A stretch of DNA of 64,000 nucleotides from Nocardia anaemiae NBRC 100462 (GCF_001612725.1 NZ_BDAZ01000001.1:186001-250000); one strand, 5' to 3'. Positions 1 through 8,502 are shown, numbered from the stretch's first letter. Notes: generated from the sequence alone by a model not told the origin. Program-made: numbers and translations.

Positions 1-1
1 C

Positions 2-184
2 ATCGACCACTGTCACGGCACCCTCATCGTCCACCTCGGCCGTACCGTCGAATGCACCGACACCGACTGCATCGATCTCGACCACGCCCGGCACGCCTTC
101 GTCGTCGACTGCGGTGACATTGCCGGTGGCTGCGCCTGCGCGGCAAGGGATGTCACGCGCACTAGTAGGTCAGCGCGAAAGTGA
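2..184 (+). CDS. C-terminal fragment of a Cys/His-rich protein (5' end outside window)
   Basis: An open frame enters from the left edge and stops at TGA 182-184, leaving about 60 residues. It is rich in Cys, His and Asp: seven cysteines and five histidines, with CTDTDC and GGCACA stretches that could bind metal or form disulfides. It ends tail to tail with the minus-strand gene that follows, overlapping it by about 23 bp. I do not recognise the family. The frame is uninterrupted and has a plausible amino-acid mix, but with no start codon visible it could be a chance open frame. Confidence 0.4.
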   Translation: MDHCHGTLIVHLGRTVECTDTDCIDLDHARHAFVVDCGDIAGGCACAARDVTRTSRSARK

Positions 185-767
185 GCAGCAAGGTGGTCTG
201 GAAGTAGCCGCGCCACCAGGAGTACCCGAACCAGACATTGGGCGTGACCTCGCGGATCTCGTCGTAGACCTGCGGCGTCGGTGACGGGGCGTAGTTCAAC
301 GCCCAGGTCGGCGCGCCATCCACCAGCGCGGGTGCGCTGTAGACATCGGCCTTCCAACCCTCGATGCCCGCGCCGGTGATCCGGTTCATCAGATAGCCGC
401 CGTCGGGTCCGGTGTAGAAGGTCTTACCGATCCACAATGGCGGGGCCAACGTCTCCATGATCGGCGGCCTGGTCACCCAACCGTTCGTGACGCCCCTTGG
501 CACCTCGCCGCGCGGGGCATCGCGGAAGATCGCGTCCTGCTGTTCGGCCGAGCAGCGTAGGCGCAGCGAATCGATGGTCGCGGCCGGATTGTCGGGATAG
601 AGCACACATCCGCCGCCATAGTCGGCCGCCGCGTCGACGACCTCGGATTCGACGATCTCGGGGTCGACGATGCCGGAATCGGCGGCAGCGGGCCCGGCGG
701 CCCCGAGGAACAGACTGCCCAGTGTGAGCACCACAGTGCCCATGAAAAGAACGCGGTTTGCGCGCAT
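162..767 (-). CDS. Secreted protein of unknown function
   Basis: The 201-residue protein opens with a classical signal peptide: basic MRANR, a hydrophobic core to about residue 24, then an AAGPAAADS cleavage region. It is therefore expected outside the membrane. The mature part is rich in aromatic residues and ends with a W/Y/F-rich segment (WFGYSWWRGYFQ). It has two cysteines about 18 residues apart (GGGC and LRC) that could form a disulfide. No catalytic motif is visible and I cannot name the family. It is transcribed away from ybaB, with about 175 bp between the divergent starts. Confidence 0.75.
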   Translation of the reverse strand: MRANRVLFMGTVVLTLGSLFLGAAGPAAADSGIVDPEIVESEVVDAAADYGGGCVLYPDNPAATIDSLRLRCSAEQQDAIFRDAPRGEVPRGVTNGWVTRPPIMETLAPPLWIGKTFYTGPDGGYLMNRITGAGIEGWKADVYSAPALVDGAPTWALNYAPSPTPQVYDEIREVTPNVWFGYSWWRGYFQTTLLLTFALTY

Positions 768-942
768 TGCTGTCTCCAGAACTCACCACACCCGGTCCCG
801 ACCCTGCGTCGATCGTATGACGGTGGCAGCGCGAACATCTGGTTAAAAATCGAACTGTTATCTGGCGGCTCGGGGCTGCGGACGCGGCTGTTGCCGCGCC
901 CAGTAGGCTGAACGATGACACTTTCCGCAGAGAGGACAAGCC

Positions 943-1275
943 GTGCAGCCCGGTGGTCAGTTCGATATGCAGCAGTTACTCGCCCAGGCGCAGCAGATGC
1001 AGCAGGCGGTGATGCAGGCCCAGGCCGAGATCGCGGCGACCGAGGTGCAGGGTCAGGCCGGTGGCGGGCTGGTCCGGGTCACCATCAAGGCGACCGGTGA
1101 GGTCGTCGCGCTGAGCATCGATCCGAAGATCGTCGACCCAGATGATGTCGAGGGACTGCAGGATCTGGTGATCGGCGCGGTCAACGACGCCATGTCCAAC
1201 GCACAGCAGCTGGCTGCCGAACGGCTCGGCCCGCTGGCCGGTGGCGGGTCGCTGCCGGGTCTGCCCGACTTCTGA
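943..1275 (+). CDS. YbaB/EbfC family nucleoid-associated protein
   Basis: This 110-residue protein binds DNA as a dimer and is found beside recR in very many bacteria. The N-terminal half is a Gln/Ala-rich helix ([13 protein letters not shown]). It is followed by the family beta core around [13 protein letters not shown] and [11 protein letters not shown], and a second helix [15 protein letters not shown]. The GTG start at 943 follows a purine-rich GAGAGGA ribosome-binding site. recR begins 13 bp downstream, so the two are almost certainly one operon. Length and layout match the family. Confidence 0.95.
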   Translation: MQPGGQFDMQQLLAQAQQMQQAVMQAQAEIAATEVQGQAGGGLVRVTIKATGEVVALSIDPKIVDPDDVEGLQDLVIGAVNDAMSNAQQLAAERLGPLAGGGSLPGLPDF

Positions 1276-1288
1276 TCCGGGGACGTCT

Positions 1289-1897
1289 TTGTACGAGGGC
1301 CCGGTCCAGGATCTGATCGACGAGTTGGGCAAACTGCCCGGCGTCGGTCCGAAAAGCGCGCAGCGCATCGCATTTCATCTACTCCAGGTCGAGCCGCCCG
1401 AAATCGACCGGCTGCAGGCGGCTTTGCAGAAGGTGCGCGACGGCGTGCAGTTCTGCATTGTCTGCGGCACGGTCTCGGATAACGAAAAGTGCCGCATCTG
1501 TTCGGATCCGCGCCGCGACCGCACCATGATCTGTGTGGTCGAGGAGCCGAAGGATGTGCAGGCCATCGAACGCACCCGCGAATTCCGCGGGCGCTATCAC
1601 GTGCTCGGCGGTGCGCTCGATCCACTCAGCGGCATCGGACCGGATCAGCTGCGCATTCGAGAACTGTTGGCGCGCATCGGCAATCAGGAGGACGGCGTCG
1701 ATGTCAGCGAGGTGATCATCGCGACCGACCCGAATACCGAGGGCGAGGCGACGGCCACCTATCTCGTGCGGATGCTTCGCGATTTCCCCGGACTATCGGT
1801 GACGCGATTGGCATCCGGTCTGCCGATGGGCGGCGATCTGGAATTCGCCGACGAGCTCACCCTCGGCCGCGCGCTGTCGGGTCGGCGAGCACTGTAG
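1289..1897 (+). CDS. recR: Recombination mediator RecR
   Basis: RecR works with RecO (and RecF) in loading RecA at gaps during recombinational repair. I place the start at TTG 1289, giving (M)[13 protein letters not shown]. This matches the conserved RecR N-terminus and has a GGGGACG ribosome-binding site just upstream; longer in-frame starts would add non-conserved sequence. The 202 residues show the helix-hairpin-helix [17 protein letters not shown], a four-cysteine zinc finger ([16 protein letters not shown]), and the Toprim region from [10 protein letters not shown] to [12 protein letters not shown]. It is the second gene after ybaB. Confidence 0.97.
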   Translation: MYEGPVQDLIDELGKLPGVGPKSAQRIAFHLLQVEPPEIDRLQAALQKVRDGVQFCIVCGTVSDNEKCRICSDPRRDRTMICVVEEPKDVQAIERTREFRGRYHVLGGALDPLSGIGPDQLRIRELLARIGNQEDGVDVSEVIIATDPNTEGEATATYLVRMLRDFPGLSVTRLASGLPMGGDLEFADELTLGRALSGRRAL

Positions 1898-1933
1898 CTT
1901 GCGTTCGGCCGGGCACGGGTTACTGTGTCGGGG

Positions 1934-2548
1934 ATGAGCATCGAGTTCCTGCTGACCACGCTCGTCATCGTCGCCACACCCGGAACCGGCGTGCTGTTCA
2001 CGCTCGCGGCCGGACTCTCCCGAGGGACCAGGGCCAGCGTGATCGCGGCCTTCGGCTGCACGCTCGGCATCATTCCGCACATGATCGCGGCCGTCACCGG
2101 ACTGGCCGCACTGCTCAATGCGAGCGCCGTCGCCTTCCAGACGCTGAAGTATCTCGGTGTCGCCTACCTGCTGTACATGGCGTGGAATACCTTCCGGGAC
2201 AAGGGCGCACTGGCCGTACCGAAGGCCGAGACCGGAACGCCGTCGGCCCGACAGGTGATCACCTCGGCGGTACTGCTCAATATCCTCAACCCGAAGCTGA
2301 CGATCTTCTTCTTCGCCTTCCTGCCCCAGTTCGTGCCGACCGGCGCGCCGAACGCGTTGGCGCGCATGCTCGAACTGAGCGGACTGTTCATGCTCGCCAC
2401 ATTCGTGGTGTTCGCGATCTACGGCGCGTGCGCGGCCGCCGTGCGCATCCAGGTGATTTCCCGGCCCGCCGTGGTCACCTGGATGCGCCGGGTATTCGGT
2501 GCCTCGTTCATCGCCTTGGCAGGTCGGCTCGCGGTGCAGAACCAGTAA
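1934..2548 (+). CDS. LysE/RhtB family exporter
   Basis: About 204 residues, strongly hydrophobic, with the typical LysE-type layout of six predicted membrane helices. The N-terminal helix contains TPGTGVLFTLAAGLSRG, equivalent to the family PGP motif region. The middle has NPKLTIFFFAFLPQF, the conserved NPK element. Such proteins export amino acids or related small molecules; the substrate cannot be read from sequence. I prefer ATG 1934 over the in-frame GTG 1925, but neither has a good ribosome-binding site. It follows recR by 36 bp and may read through from that operon. Confidence 0.85.
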   Translation: MSIEFLLTTLVIVATPGTGVLFTLAAGLSRGTRASVIAAFGCTLGIIPHMIAAVTGLAALLNASAVAFQTLKYLGVAYLLYMAWNTFRDKGALAVPKAETGTPSARQVITSAVLLNILNPKLTIFFFAFLPQFVPTGAPNALARMLELSGLFMLATFVVFAIYGACAAAVRIQVISRPAVVTWMRRVFGASFIALAGRLAVQNQ

Positions 2549-2551
2549 GCG

Positions 2552-3196
2552 TCAGACGGTGATTCGACTCCAGGGCAGGGCCTGGAGTCGGGTGCGGTCG
2601 TCGATCGCCCAGTCCCAGATCAGGTCCGCGACGGTCTGCGGGTCGGTGACGGTGATGCCGAAGTGCTGCTCCGGGGCGCCATCTCGATATTCGAGGGTGA
2701 AGGTCCCGGACTTGTCCCGGTAGGTCTGAATGTAGATCTGCTCGTCACGCTCGACGACCAGATACGGATTCGGCGGGGCGAGTTCGGTTACCCACTGGTC
2801 GGCAAGGGCTTTCGTCAGATAAGGGAATTCGCCCGCGCCGCCGTGGGTGACCAGCGCGGGCACGTGTCCGGCCGGATCGATGAGCCAGGCCAGCTGCGGA
2901 TCGTAGACCGCGTAGTCCAGCGGTGTCGCGATCTCGAACAGCAGCTGCCGGACGAACCCGATCGCGTCGTACGGGCACGGCACGTGCAGCACCGCACCGG
3001 TCGCCGCGCCGCCGATCGGCACGGTACTGAGGAACCCGTCCTGCTCGGGTAGTTCGGCATTGCGCTTGTTCAACTCCGCCGCCATCGCCGCGACCAGTTC
3101 CGTCTCCGCGAGCCCCTGCTGACTCCCCAGATACGCGTCGACCTGCGCGGTCGTCACAGCAACACCAGACGGCAACAAAATGTGCTCGTAGCTCAC
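2552..3196 (-). CDS. Conserved hypothetical protein
   Basis: About 214 residues, acidic and soluble, with no signal peptide or membrane helix. The preferred start is GTG 3196 (VSYEHILLPSGVAV); an upstream in-frame start at 3241 would add 15 atypical residues. Visible landmarks are EQHFGITVTDPQTVADLIWDW near the C-terminus and YDAIGFVRQLLFEIATPLDY in the middle. I do not recognise the family. It is convergent with the LysE-type gene, the stops being only about 3 bp apart. Confidence 0.7.
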   Translation of the reverse strand: MSYEHILLPSGVAVTTAQVDAYLGSQQGLAETELVAAMAAELNKRNAELPEQDGFLSTVPIGGAATGAVLHVPCPYDAIGFVRQLLFEIATPLDYAVYDPQLAWLIDPAGHVPALVTHGGAGEFPYLTKALADQWVTELAPPNPYLVVERDEQIYIQTYRDKSGTFTLEYRDGAPEQHFGITVTDPQTVADLIWDWAIDDRTRLQALPWSRITV

Positions 3197-3304
3197 CAGA
3201 ACAGCGTACGGGGGAGTAAGAACTGGACAGATGATCACCATGCGCTGGGGTTATTGCCCTCTCGACCGATGCCGCCATCAGCGCCTGGTGATCAACCGAC
3301 CAGG

Positions 3305-3335
3305 TTGACTCTCCGGTGGGGGGAGGGTGTTCGCT
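3305..3335 (+). promoter_or_regulatory. Possible MerR-type promoter/operator
   Basis: TTGACT at 3305-3310 resembles a -35 element and is followed directly by CTCTCC and then GGGGAG, an inverted pair lying in what would be the promoter spacer. MerR-family regulators usually bind a dyad in an elongated -35/-10 spacer. With a 19-20 bp spacer, transcription would start near the ATG at 3342, so the message could be leaderless. The -10 element is poor, which limits confidence. Confidence 0.35.
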
Positions 3336-3341
3336 GGCGGT

Positions 3342-4157
3342 ATGGGAGCGGTGGTTTCGATTGGGGAGTTCGCCAGGTTGACTTATCTCAGCGTGAAGAC
3401 GCTGCGGTATTACCACGAGGTGGGGTTGTTGGAGCCGGTGGCGGTCGATGTGGGGTCGGGGTATCGGCGATATTCGGTCGATCAGGTGGCGCGGGCACAT
3501 CTGATCCGTCGGCTGCGTGGGCTGGATATGCCGCTGCCGGAGATCAAGGCGGTGTTGGCGGCCCCGGATACCGACTCCAGGAATGCCGCGTTGCGCGCGC
3601 ACCTGGAACGCATGGAGGCGGAGTTGCGGCGCACGCAGTCGGTGGTTGCTTCGCTGCGCTCGCTGCTCTCCCCGGCCGCACCGCTCACCGTCGAATACCG
3701 GTCGATCCCGGCCTTCCCGGCACTCGCGTACGTCGATTCGGTGCACAGGGAGGCGCTCGGCGATTGGTGCGCGGCCGCGTATCCGCTGCTGCACGAGACG
3801 CTGGGCGCGATGAATATCGCGCCCGCCGGTGTCGACGGCGCCACCTATTCGATGGAATTCTTCGAGGACGAAGGTGGCGAGGTCGCCGCTTTCATCCCGA
3901 TTCCGAACGTCGCGCGGATCGCGCTGCCGAGCGAGCTCTCGATCATCGAACTGCCGGCGCGCCGCTTCGCGATCGCCGTGCACTGCGGCCCGTTCGACGA
4001 TTTCGACCGCACCTATGGCGCACTCGGCAGCCACGTCGCCGAACACGACACCTCGCTCGCCGAACCGGTGCGGGAGCTGTACGTCCTCGGTCCCGGCGAA
4101 ATCGACGACCCTAACGCCTACCGCACCGAAGTCTGCTGGCCCATCGGTCGGCTCTGA
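3342..4157 (+). CDS. MerR-family regulator with GyrI-like effector domain
   Basis: From ATG 3342 the protein has about 271 residues. Residues 1-70 hold the MerR winged-helix region (SIGEFARLTYLSVKTLRYY), followed by a dimerisation helix (LRAHLERMEAELRRTQ). The C-terminal ~150 residues, starting at VEYRSIPAFPALAYVDS and ending near TEVCWPIG, form a GyrI-like ligand-binding domain, as in multidrug-sensing MerR proteins. GTG 3327 is an alternative start but sits inside the purine-rich stretch. The VOC gene starts 17 bp after the stop, so the two are likely one autoregulated operon. Confidence 0.88.
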   Translation: MGAVVSIGEFARLTYLSVKTLRYYHEVGLLEPVAVDVGSGYRRYSVDQVARAHLIRRLRGLDMPLPEIKAVLAAPDTDSRNAALRAHLERMEAELRRTQSVVASLRSLLSPAAPLTVEYRSIPAFPALAYVDSVHREALGDWCAAAYPLLHETLGAMNIAPAGVDGATYSMEFFEDEGGEVAAFIPIPNVARIALPSELSIIELPARRFAIAVHCGPFDDFDRTYGALGSHVAEHDTSLAEPVRELYVLGPGEIDDPNAYRTEVCWPIGRL

Positions 4158-4174
4158 AAACAGGGAGAACCGCA

Positions 4175-4531
4175 ATGACACTCACGATCGGGCATATCAC
4201 CTTCGACTGTGCCGATGCCGCGAAACTGGCCGGTTTCTGGTCCGAGCTGTTGAATCGCCCGCTGGATGAGAACGCGAGCCCGGAGTTCGCCACAGTCGGA
4301 ATGGCCGAAGGTATCGCGCCGGTGCTGATGTTCATCCAGGTGCCGGACAAGAACCCCGGCAAGAATGTGATCCACCTCGACCTGGAGGCCGCGGACTGGC
4401 GCGAACAGATCGATCGCGCGATCGGCCTCGGCGCCGAGCACATCGGCGATTTCGACGAGTACGGCACACAATGGGCGACACTGGCCGATCCGGAGGGCAA
4501 TCTCTTCGATATCGCGGCCGGATCACAATGA
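4175..4531 (+). CDS. VOC superfamily (glyoxalase/bleomycin-resistance fold) protein
   Basis: 118 residues with the paired beta-alpha-beta-beta-beta layout of the vicinal oxygen chelate fold. It starts TIGHITFDCADAAKLAGFWSE and ends with WATLADPEGNLFDIA, the usual closing strand. Candidate metal-site positions include His6, His73 (NVIHLDL) and the late Glu of DPEGN. These single-unit proteins include dioxygenases, isomerases and antibiotic-binding proteins; the substrate is unknown. It follows a MerR regulator by 17 bp with a GGGAGAA ribosome-binding site, suggesting an inducible detoxification role. Confidence 0.85.
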   Translation: MTLTIGHITFDCADAAKLAGFWSELLNRPLDENASPEFATVGMAEGIAPVLMFIQVPDKNPGKNVIHLDLEAADWREQIDRAIGLGAEHIGDFDEYGTQWATLADPEGNLFDIAAGSQ

Positions 4532-4538
4532 CAGTCAA

Positions 4539-6176
4539 CTACTCCCCAGATCGAATGATCTCTTCGATATTGCGCTCAGCCAGCGCGCAGATCGTCAACG
4601 ACGGATTCACTGTTCCGGTGCTGCCGGGCACGGCCGCCCCGTCCATCACATACAAGCCTCGATAACCACGCACCCGGCCATACGGGTCGGTCGCGCGTCC
4701 GATCACTGTCCCGCCCAACGGATGTGGGGTGAATGAGGCGTCCGCGGCCCAGGGGGGTCGGTTGCTGGGTATGGGCGTGGCGGTCACCTGGTCGTTGACT
4801 TCGCGCGCTCGCGCCAGGTAGTCGGCAGCGCCGTTGTCCGGCCACTGCAGGTCGACGCGCCCGTCGGTCGGGTTGTAGACGAACCGACCGCGGGTGTCGT
4901 CGAGCACCATGCCCAGTGATCCGAGAATGCCGATATCGAGGGGTGTCACGCCGGGGACGTACCAGTTGTCCAGCGATACGGGTGCGCCCGACTCGTCCAG
5001 AATCCGGCTCGCGGACACCGTGCCCTGCGTGCCCGCCTGGAGCGAGCCTGCCGGCCGCGCCAAGGCGACATCGCCGTTGCTGCCCCAGCCTTCGCCGATG
5101 TGCTCGTTCAGATTCGGCAGCGCGCCGGTCGCCCGCGCGCGCACCAGCAGCTCGGAGGTACCGATGGAGCCCGCGGCGAGGAATAGCATGTCGCAGGTCA
5201 GCGTCCGGGTACGGAGCACCTCGCCGGTAGGTGCGAGTTTGGTGACGTAGACGGTATAGCGACCCGACGCTCCCGGTTCCTCGGCGATGGCGTCCACGCG
5301 ATGGCCGGGATAAATCTGGGCACAGCCGGTGTCCTCGGCATAGCGCAGGTAGTTCTGGTTCAGATCGAATTTCGCGCCGTTGGAATTGCCGAGGTTCGAA
5401 CGGCCGATTGTCGCCGACGGCAGTGATCGTCCGGCCAGCTCGTCGCGGATGACGTTCCAGTTCCAACTGCTGTCGATGCGCTGCGGCGTATACCCGGCGG
5501 CGCGGACCTGCTCGTCCCAGGTCCGCGAATGCGCGAACGCCAAAGATTCGTAGATGTCGTCCGGTATCGGGCTCAGCCGCAATATCTTTCGGACCTTGGG
5601 ATAGTAGACCTCACGCATCTCGTGGTAGTCGACAACACCGCGGAACACATGGTCGAAGAACCGCTGCTCCGGCTCGATCATCACCCCGGTGAACACCACC
5701 GAGCCACCGCCCACACACGCACCGCGCCACACATCGATGCCCGGGTAACCGGAAACGTCGAGGACCCCGCCGAACGAATCGATTTGCACCGGGATCCTGG
5801 TCGCGCCGGTGAAGGTGGTGCGATGCCAGAAGCCGCGGCCGTCCGGAATCGTTTCGTCGGAGAAGATGTCGCGCCACGGATCATTCGGCCAGCGCGACCC
5901 ACGCTCGAGCACCGCGACCTGGGTCCCGGACTCCGACAGGCGCAGCGCGGTGATCGCCCCACCGAACCCTGATCCGATGACGATCGCGGGCACATGATCG
6001 GCCGGATCCGGCAGCGGCGCGAAGATCTCCGGCACCAGCGTCCGGTACACCGCCGCTCTCGGGCTCGGGCTGTAATCTTGGGCCCTTGCCGCAGACGCCG
6101 CAAGCGTGCTGCCACCCGCAAGACCCAGCATCGTGGCGGTCAAGCCAGCGCCCTTAACGAAACCGCGCCTGTCCAT
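4539..6176 (-). CDS. Tat-exported GMC oxidoreductase, cholesterol oxidase-like
   Basis: About 545 residues from ATG 6176. The N-terminus has the twin-arginine signal DRRGFVKGAG followed by a hydrophobic run and an SAARAQD cleavage region, so it is exported folded with FAD. It has the Rossmann motif GSGFGGAITALRLSE, then RGACVGGGSVVFTG, LFLAAGSIGTSELLVRAR, HPLGG and VNPSLTICALAERN. These correspond closely to secreted actinobacterial cholesterol oxidases; the HPLGG His and VNP Asn match the known catalytic pair. The isomerisation Glu of Streptomyces cholesterol oxidase is not evident in the aligned segment (YVPGVTP), so it may oxidise without isomerising or use another sterol or alcohol. It is divergent from the P450. 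Confidence 0.88.
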   Translation of the reverse strand: MDRRGFVKGAGLTATMLGLAGGSTLAASAARAQDYSPSPRAAVYRTLVPEIFAPLPDPADHVPAIVIGSGFGGAITALRLSESGTQVAVLERGSRWPNDPWRDIFSDETIPDGRGFWHRTTFTGATRIPVQIDSFGGVLDVSGYPGIDVWRGACVGGGSVVFTGVMIEPEQRFFDHVFRGVVDYHEMREVYYPKVRKILRLSPIPDDIYESLAFAHSRTWDEQVRAAGYTPQRIDSSWNWNVIRDELAGRSLPSATIGRSNLGNSNGAKFDLNQNYLRYAEDTGCAQIYPGHRVDAIAEEPGASGRYTVYVTKLAPTGEVLRTRTLTCDMLFLAAGSIGTSELLVRARATGALPNLNEHIGEGWGSNGDVALARPAGSLQAGTQGTVSASRILDESGAPVSLDNWYVPGVTPLDIGILGSLGMVLDDTRGRFVYNPTDGRVDLQWPDNGAADYLARAREVNDQVTATPIPSNRPPWAADASFTPHPLGGTVIGRATDPYGRVRGYRGLYVMDGAAVPGSTGTVNPSLTICALAERNIEEIIRSGE

Positions 6177-6326
6177 GGTGCCCCTCACCTGATCTGAACG
6201 TCGCTGCCTCACCTCCGGCTCCCAAATCTATCCCTCATGACGAGTGTCCGGAAGGCACAGTTACCTGCGGGCAAATCGTCGAGATATCGCAACCGTGCTC
6301 ATGCCGACAGAGGCGCGCTGGCATAG

Positions 6327-6356
6327 CGCCTATCTATCATTGGGGATAGATAGGCG
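6327..6356. promoter_or_regulatory. Perfect 12-bp inverted repeat at the P450 start
   Basis: CGCCTATCTATC (6327-6338) and GATAGATAGGCG (6345-6356) are exact reverse complements separated by ATTGGG. The repeat covers the region just before the P450 start codons and shares half-site character with tetO (TCTATC...GATAGA). It is AT-rich in a GC-rich genome, which favours an operator for a dimeric repressor over a terminator. A weaker half-site, ATCTATCCCT, lies near 6227, closer to the divergent oxidase. Confidence 0.6.
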
Positions 6357-6373
6357 TGGGAGGTGGCAACGTA

Positions 6374-7657
6374 TTGATCCGCGTGTGGATTCGGTGGCTG
6401 ATAATGCATGGCCTGCCACGGTTCTTTCTCCGATTGGCGGCGCGGCGGGGCAATCCCCTCGGGCTGATCGCGGTCGGCCCGGATCGTTTGCTCGGCTCGT
6501 CGCGGTACATCGAACAAATCCGGCAGCGGGGCCGGATCCCCACGATGTCGGCGGGGTTGCACGTGACCGCTGACTACGAACTGTGCCGACTCATCCTGCG
6601 GGACCGTCGCTTCGGCGTGCTCACACCCAACCATCGAGCCTTGCCGAAGCCGATCCGCTGGGTGATGACCAAAACGGATCCGGGGCTTCCCAACCTCGCG
6701 GAACCGCCCTCGATGCTGGTGACCGATCCGCCGGAACACACCCAGTACCGACGCCTGGTCGGGCGGGCATTCAGCTCGAAGGCGATCGCCAAACTGCGGG
6801 AGCGGGTAGTCGAAGTGACCGATGACCTGCTCGAACGCATGCAACCGAAGCCGCGACCGGATCTGATCGCCGACTTCTGCGCACAGTTGCCTGTCGCGAT
6901 CATCGCCGAGATCCTCGGGTTGCCCGCCGAGATGCATTCGACCCTGCTGAAGTGGGGAGATACCGGTGCGCCACTGATCGAACGCGGCCTGAGCTGGACC
7001 ACTTACCGCCACGCCATCGAAGACCTGGCCGAGGTCCGGCGATACTTCGACCAACACCTCGACAAGCTCACCGCCGAGCCGGGCGACGACGTGCTCAGCA
7101 TGCTGGTAACAGGTGGCGAACTCACCCGCCGCGAACAGATGGCCAACGCGGCTCTGCTGCTGGACGCGGGATTCTTGACGACGGTGAATATGCTCGGCAA
7201 CGGAATCGTCCTGCTGACCAGCCATCCTGATCAGCTGGAAATACTGGCGGCGCAGCCGGAGCTGTGGCCGCGCGCGGTCGAGGAAATCCTGCGCTACGAC
7301 GGGCCGGTGCGGATGACCGGCCGCGTCTCGAGCTGTGACGTCGACATCGCCGATCAGCGCATCAAATCCGGTTCTCTGGTCCTGCTCTCGCTGGCGGGCG
7401 CCAACTACGACCCCGCCGTCTTCCCCGATCCCGAACGATTCGATGTGACCAGGGCCAACGCCGCGGATCATCTCTCGTTCGGCAGCGGGCTGCACGGCTG
7501 CCTCGGAGCCACACTCGGCCGACTGGAAGGCGCCATCGCGCTGCGCGCCCTGTTCGAGCGGTTCCCGGAGCTGTGCCTGGACGGCCCGCCGATTCCGCAT
7601 CCGCTGCGGAATCTGCACGCCTACCGCTCCATGCCCGCCAAACTACATGCCGACTAG
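6374..7657 (+). CDS. Cytochrome P450
   Basis: A bacterial class I P450 of about 427 residues. It has the I-helix segment LLLDAGFLTTVNMLGNG, the K-helix ExxR (EEILRYD), and the heme loop FGSGLHGCLGATLGR with the cysteine ligand. In most P450s the I-helix reads AGxE/DTT; here the acidic residue is Leu (AGFLTT), so the usual proton relay is altered. Start choice: GGAGG at 6359-6363 fits TTG 6374; GTG 6356 and GTG 6383 are in-frame alternatives. No ferredoxin partner lies nearby. It is divergent from the cholesterol-oxidase-like gene, so sterol or lipid chemistry is plausible but unproven. Confidence 0.92.
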   Translation: MIRVWIRWLIMHGLPRFFLRLAARRGNPLGLIAVGPDRLLGSSRYIEQIRQRGRIPTMSAGLHVTADYELCRLILRDRRFGVLTPNHRALPKPIRWVMTKTDPGLPNLAEPPSMLVTDPPEHTQYRRLVGRAFSSKAIAKLRERVVEVTDDLLERMQPKPRPDLIADFCAQLPVAIIAEILGLPAEMHSTLLKWGDTGAPLIERGLSWTTYRHAIEDLAEVRRYFDQHLDKLTAEPGDDVLSMLVTGGELTRREQMANAALLLDAGFLTTVNMLGNGIVLLTSHPDQLEILAAQPELWPRAVEEILRYDGPVRMTGRVSSCDVDIADQRIKSGSLVLLSLAGANYDPAVFPDPERFDVTRANAADHLSFGSGLHGCLGATLGRLEGAIALRALFERFPELCLDGPPIPHPLRNLHAYRSMPAKLHAD

Positions 7658-7672
7658 CAATGTCGAGTAGAT

Positions 7673-7709
7673 CGAAAAGCCCGGCACGCGTGGCGTGCCG
7701 GGCTTTTCG
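7673..7709. terminator. Bidirectional intrinsic terminator between P450 and SRPBCC gene
   Basis: A 17-bp perfect stem is formed by CGAAAAGCCCGGCACGC and its complement around a GTG loop. The ends are A4 on one side and T4 on the other, so it can stop transcription of both convergent genes. Confidence 0.9.
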
Positions 7710-7715
7710 GCTATC

Positions 7716-8150
7716 TCAGGCGAGTTCGCGCTGCAGGTTCGCGAGCACCTCGGCCTGAATCTTCTTCAGCCCCAATGGCGCGAAGATCCCCTCGAAGATT
7801 CCCGCGATACCGCCCGCACCCTTCCACGACGTGCGCAGCGTGACCTGCGAACCCGTGCCGTCCGGCGTCACGGTCCAGGTGTTCACCAGCGTCGAATTCG
7901 AATCACGTTCGGTCACAATGGAATCCGATACCGACACGACCGCGTGCACGTTGCGGGAACGCTTCTCGGTGGCCTGCAGGGTCCATTCCGCGACGGTACC
8001 CGCGCCCTGACCACCCTCGACCACCTTGTAGTCGCGGTAGTGCGCGGAGAGGATGCGCGGACGCACCTTCTCGTAATCGGCGATGGCCTCGAGTGCGCGC
8101 TGCGGATCCGCCGCGACGGCGATCGAACTGCTGGCGCTGACCTGTCCCAC
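7716..8150 (-). CDS. SRPBCC (START/Bet v1-like) lipid- or ligand-binding protein
   Basis: 144 residues from GTG 8150, chosen because AAGGAG lies about 6 bp upstream and the protein then begins GQVSASSSIAVAADPQRA, the normal SRPBCC opening. The pattern of one N-terminal helix, antiparallel strands (VNTWTVTPDGTGSQVTLRTSW) and a long C-terminal helix (LGLKKIQAEVLANLQREL) fits the hydrophobic-cavity fold. In mycobacteria the orthologous position (Rv3718c by order) also sits beside the FAD oxidoreductase and methyltransferase pair, suggesting a link to lipid handling. The actual ligand is unknown. Confidence 0.85.
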   Translation of the reverse strand: MGQVSASSSIAVAADPQRALEAIADYEKVRPRILSAHYRDYKVVEGGQGAGTVAEWTLQATEKRSRNVHAVVSVSDSIVTERDSNSTLVNTWTVTPDGTGSQVTLRTSWKGAGGIAGIFEGIFAPLGLKKIQAEVLANLQRELA

Positions 8151-8502
8151 GATGAGCTCCTTGTCCGGCTGCTGACCTTTTCGAGCGACCTGCGAACAAT
8201 CGCTACGGTTGCTTCCTATCCTGCCCTGTCCCCGCAGTCTCGTGGCGCCCAGGTCGGGTCCGCGCGCCGCGATGTTGATCACCGCACGCCGACCGGTCCA
8301 CACTGTTAGGCTTCCGGATCAGATTGCGCCGGAGGGGATCCATGCAATACATCGTGCGAAACGGGTGTTCGAAACCGCCCGGACCACCGCCGGACTGACA
8401 CGGCGAGTCCTGGGTATTCCCGATGCAACAGATGCGTGACATTTATCCCTCGTCGGTGACCTCGCAGTGGCTTGTGTTACCGGTGCGTACTAGCGTCGAG
8501 GA

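Noticed and set aside
2745..4181. A 478-codon minus-strand frame over the MerR gene
   Set aside because: It overlaps the MerR and hypothetical genes in other frames, is Arg-rich and has no domain.
7675..7707. Perfect inverted repeat as a possible transposon end
   Set aside because: It is a terminator with A4/T4 flanks between convergent genes; there is no transposase and no target duplication.
8342..8395. Short frame after a GGAGGGG site (MQYIVRNGCSKPPG...)
   Set aside because: Only 17 residues, no conserved leader features, and the downstream gene is over 100 bp away. It may be real but I cannot support it.
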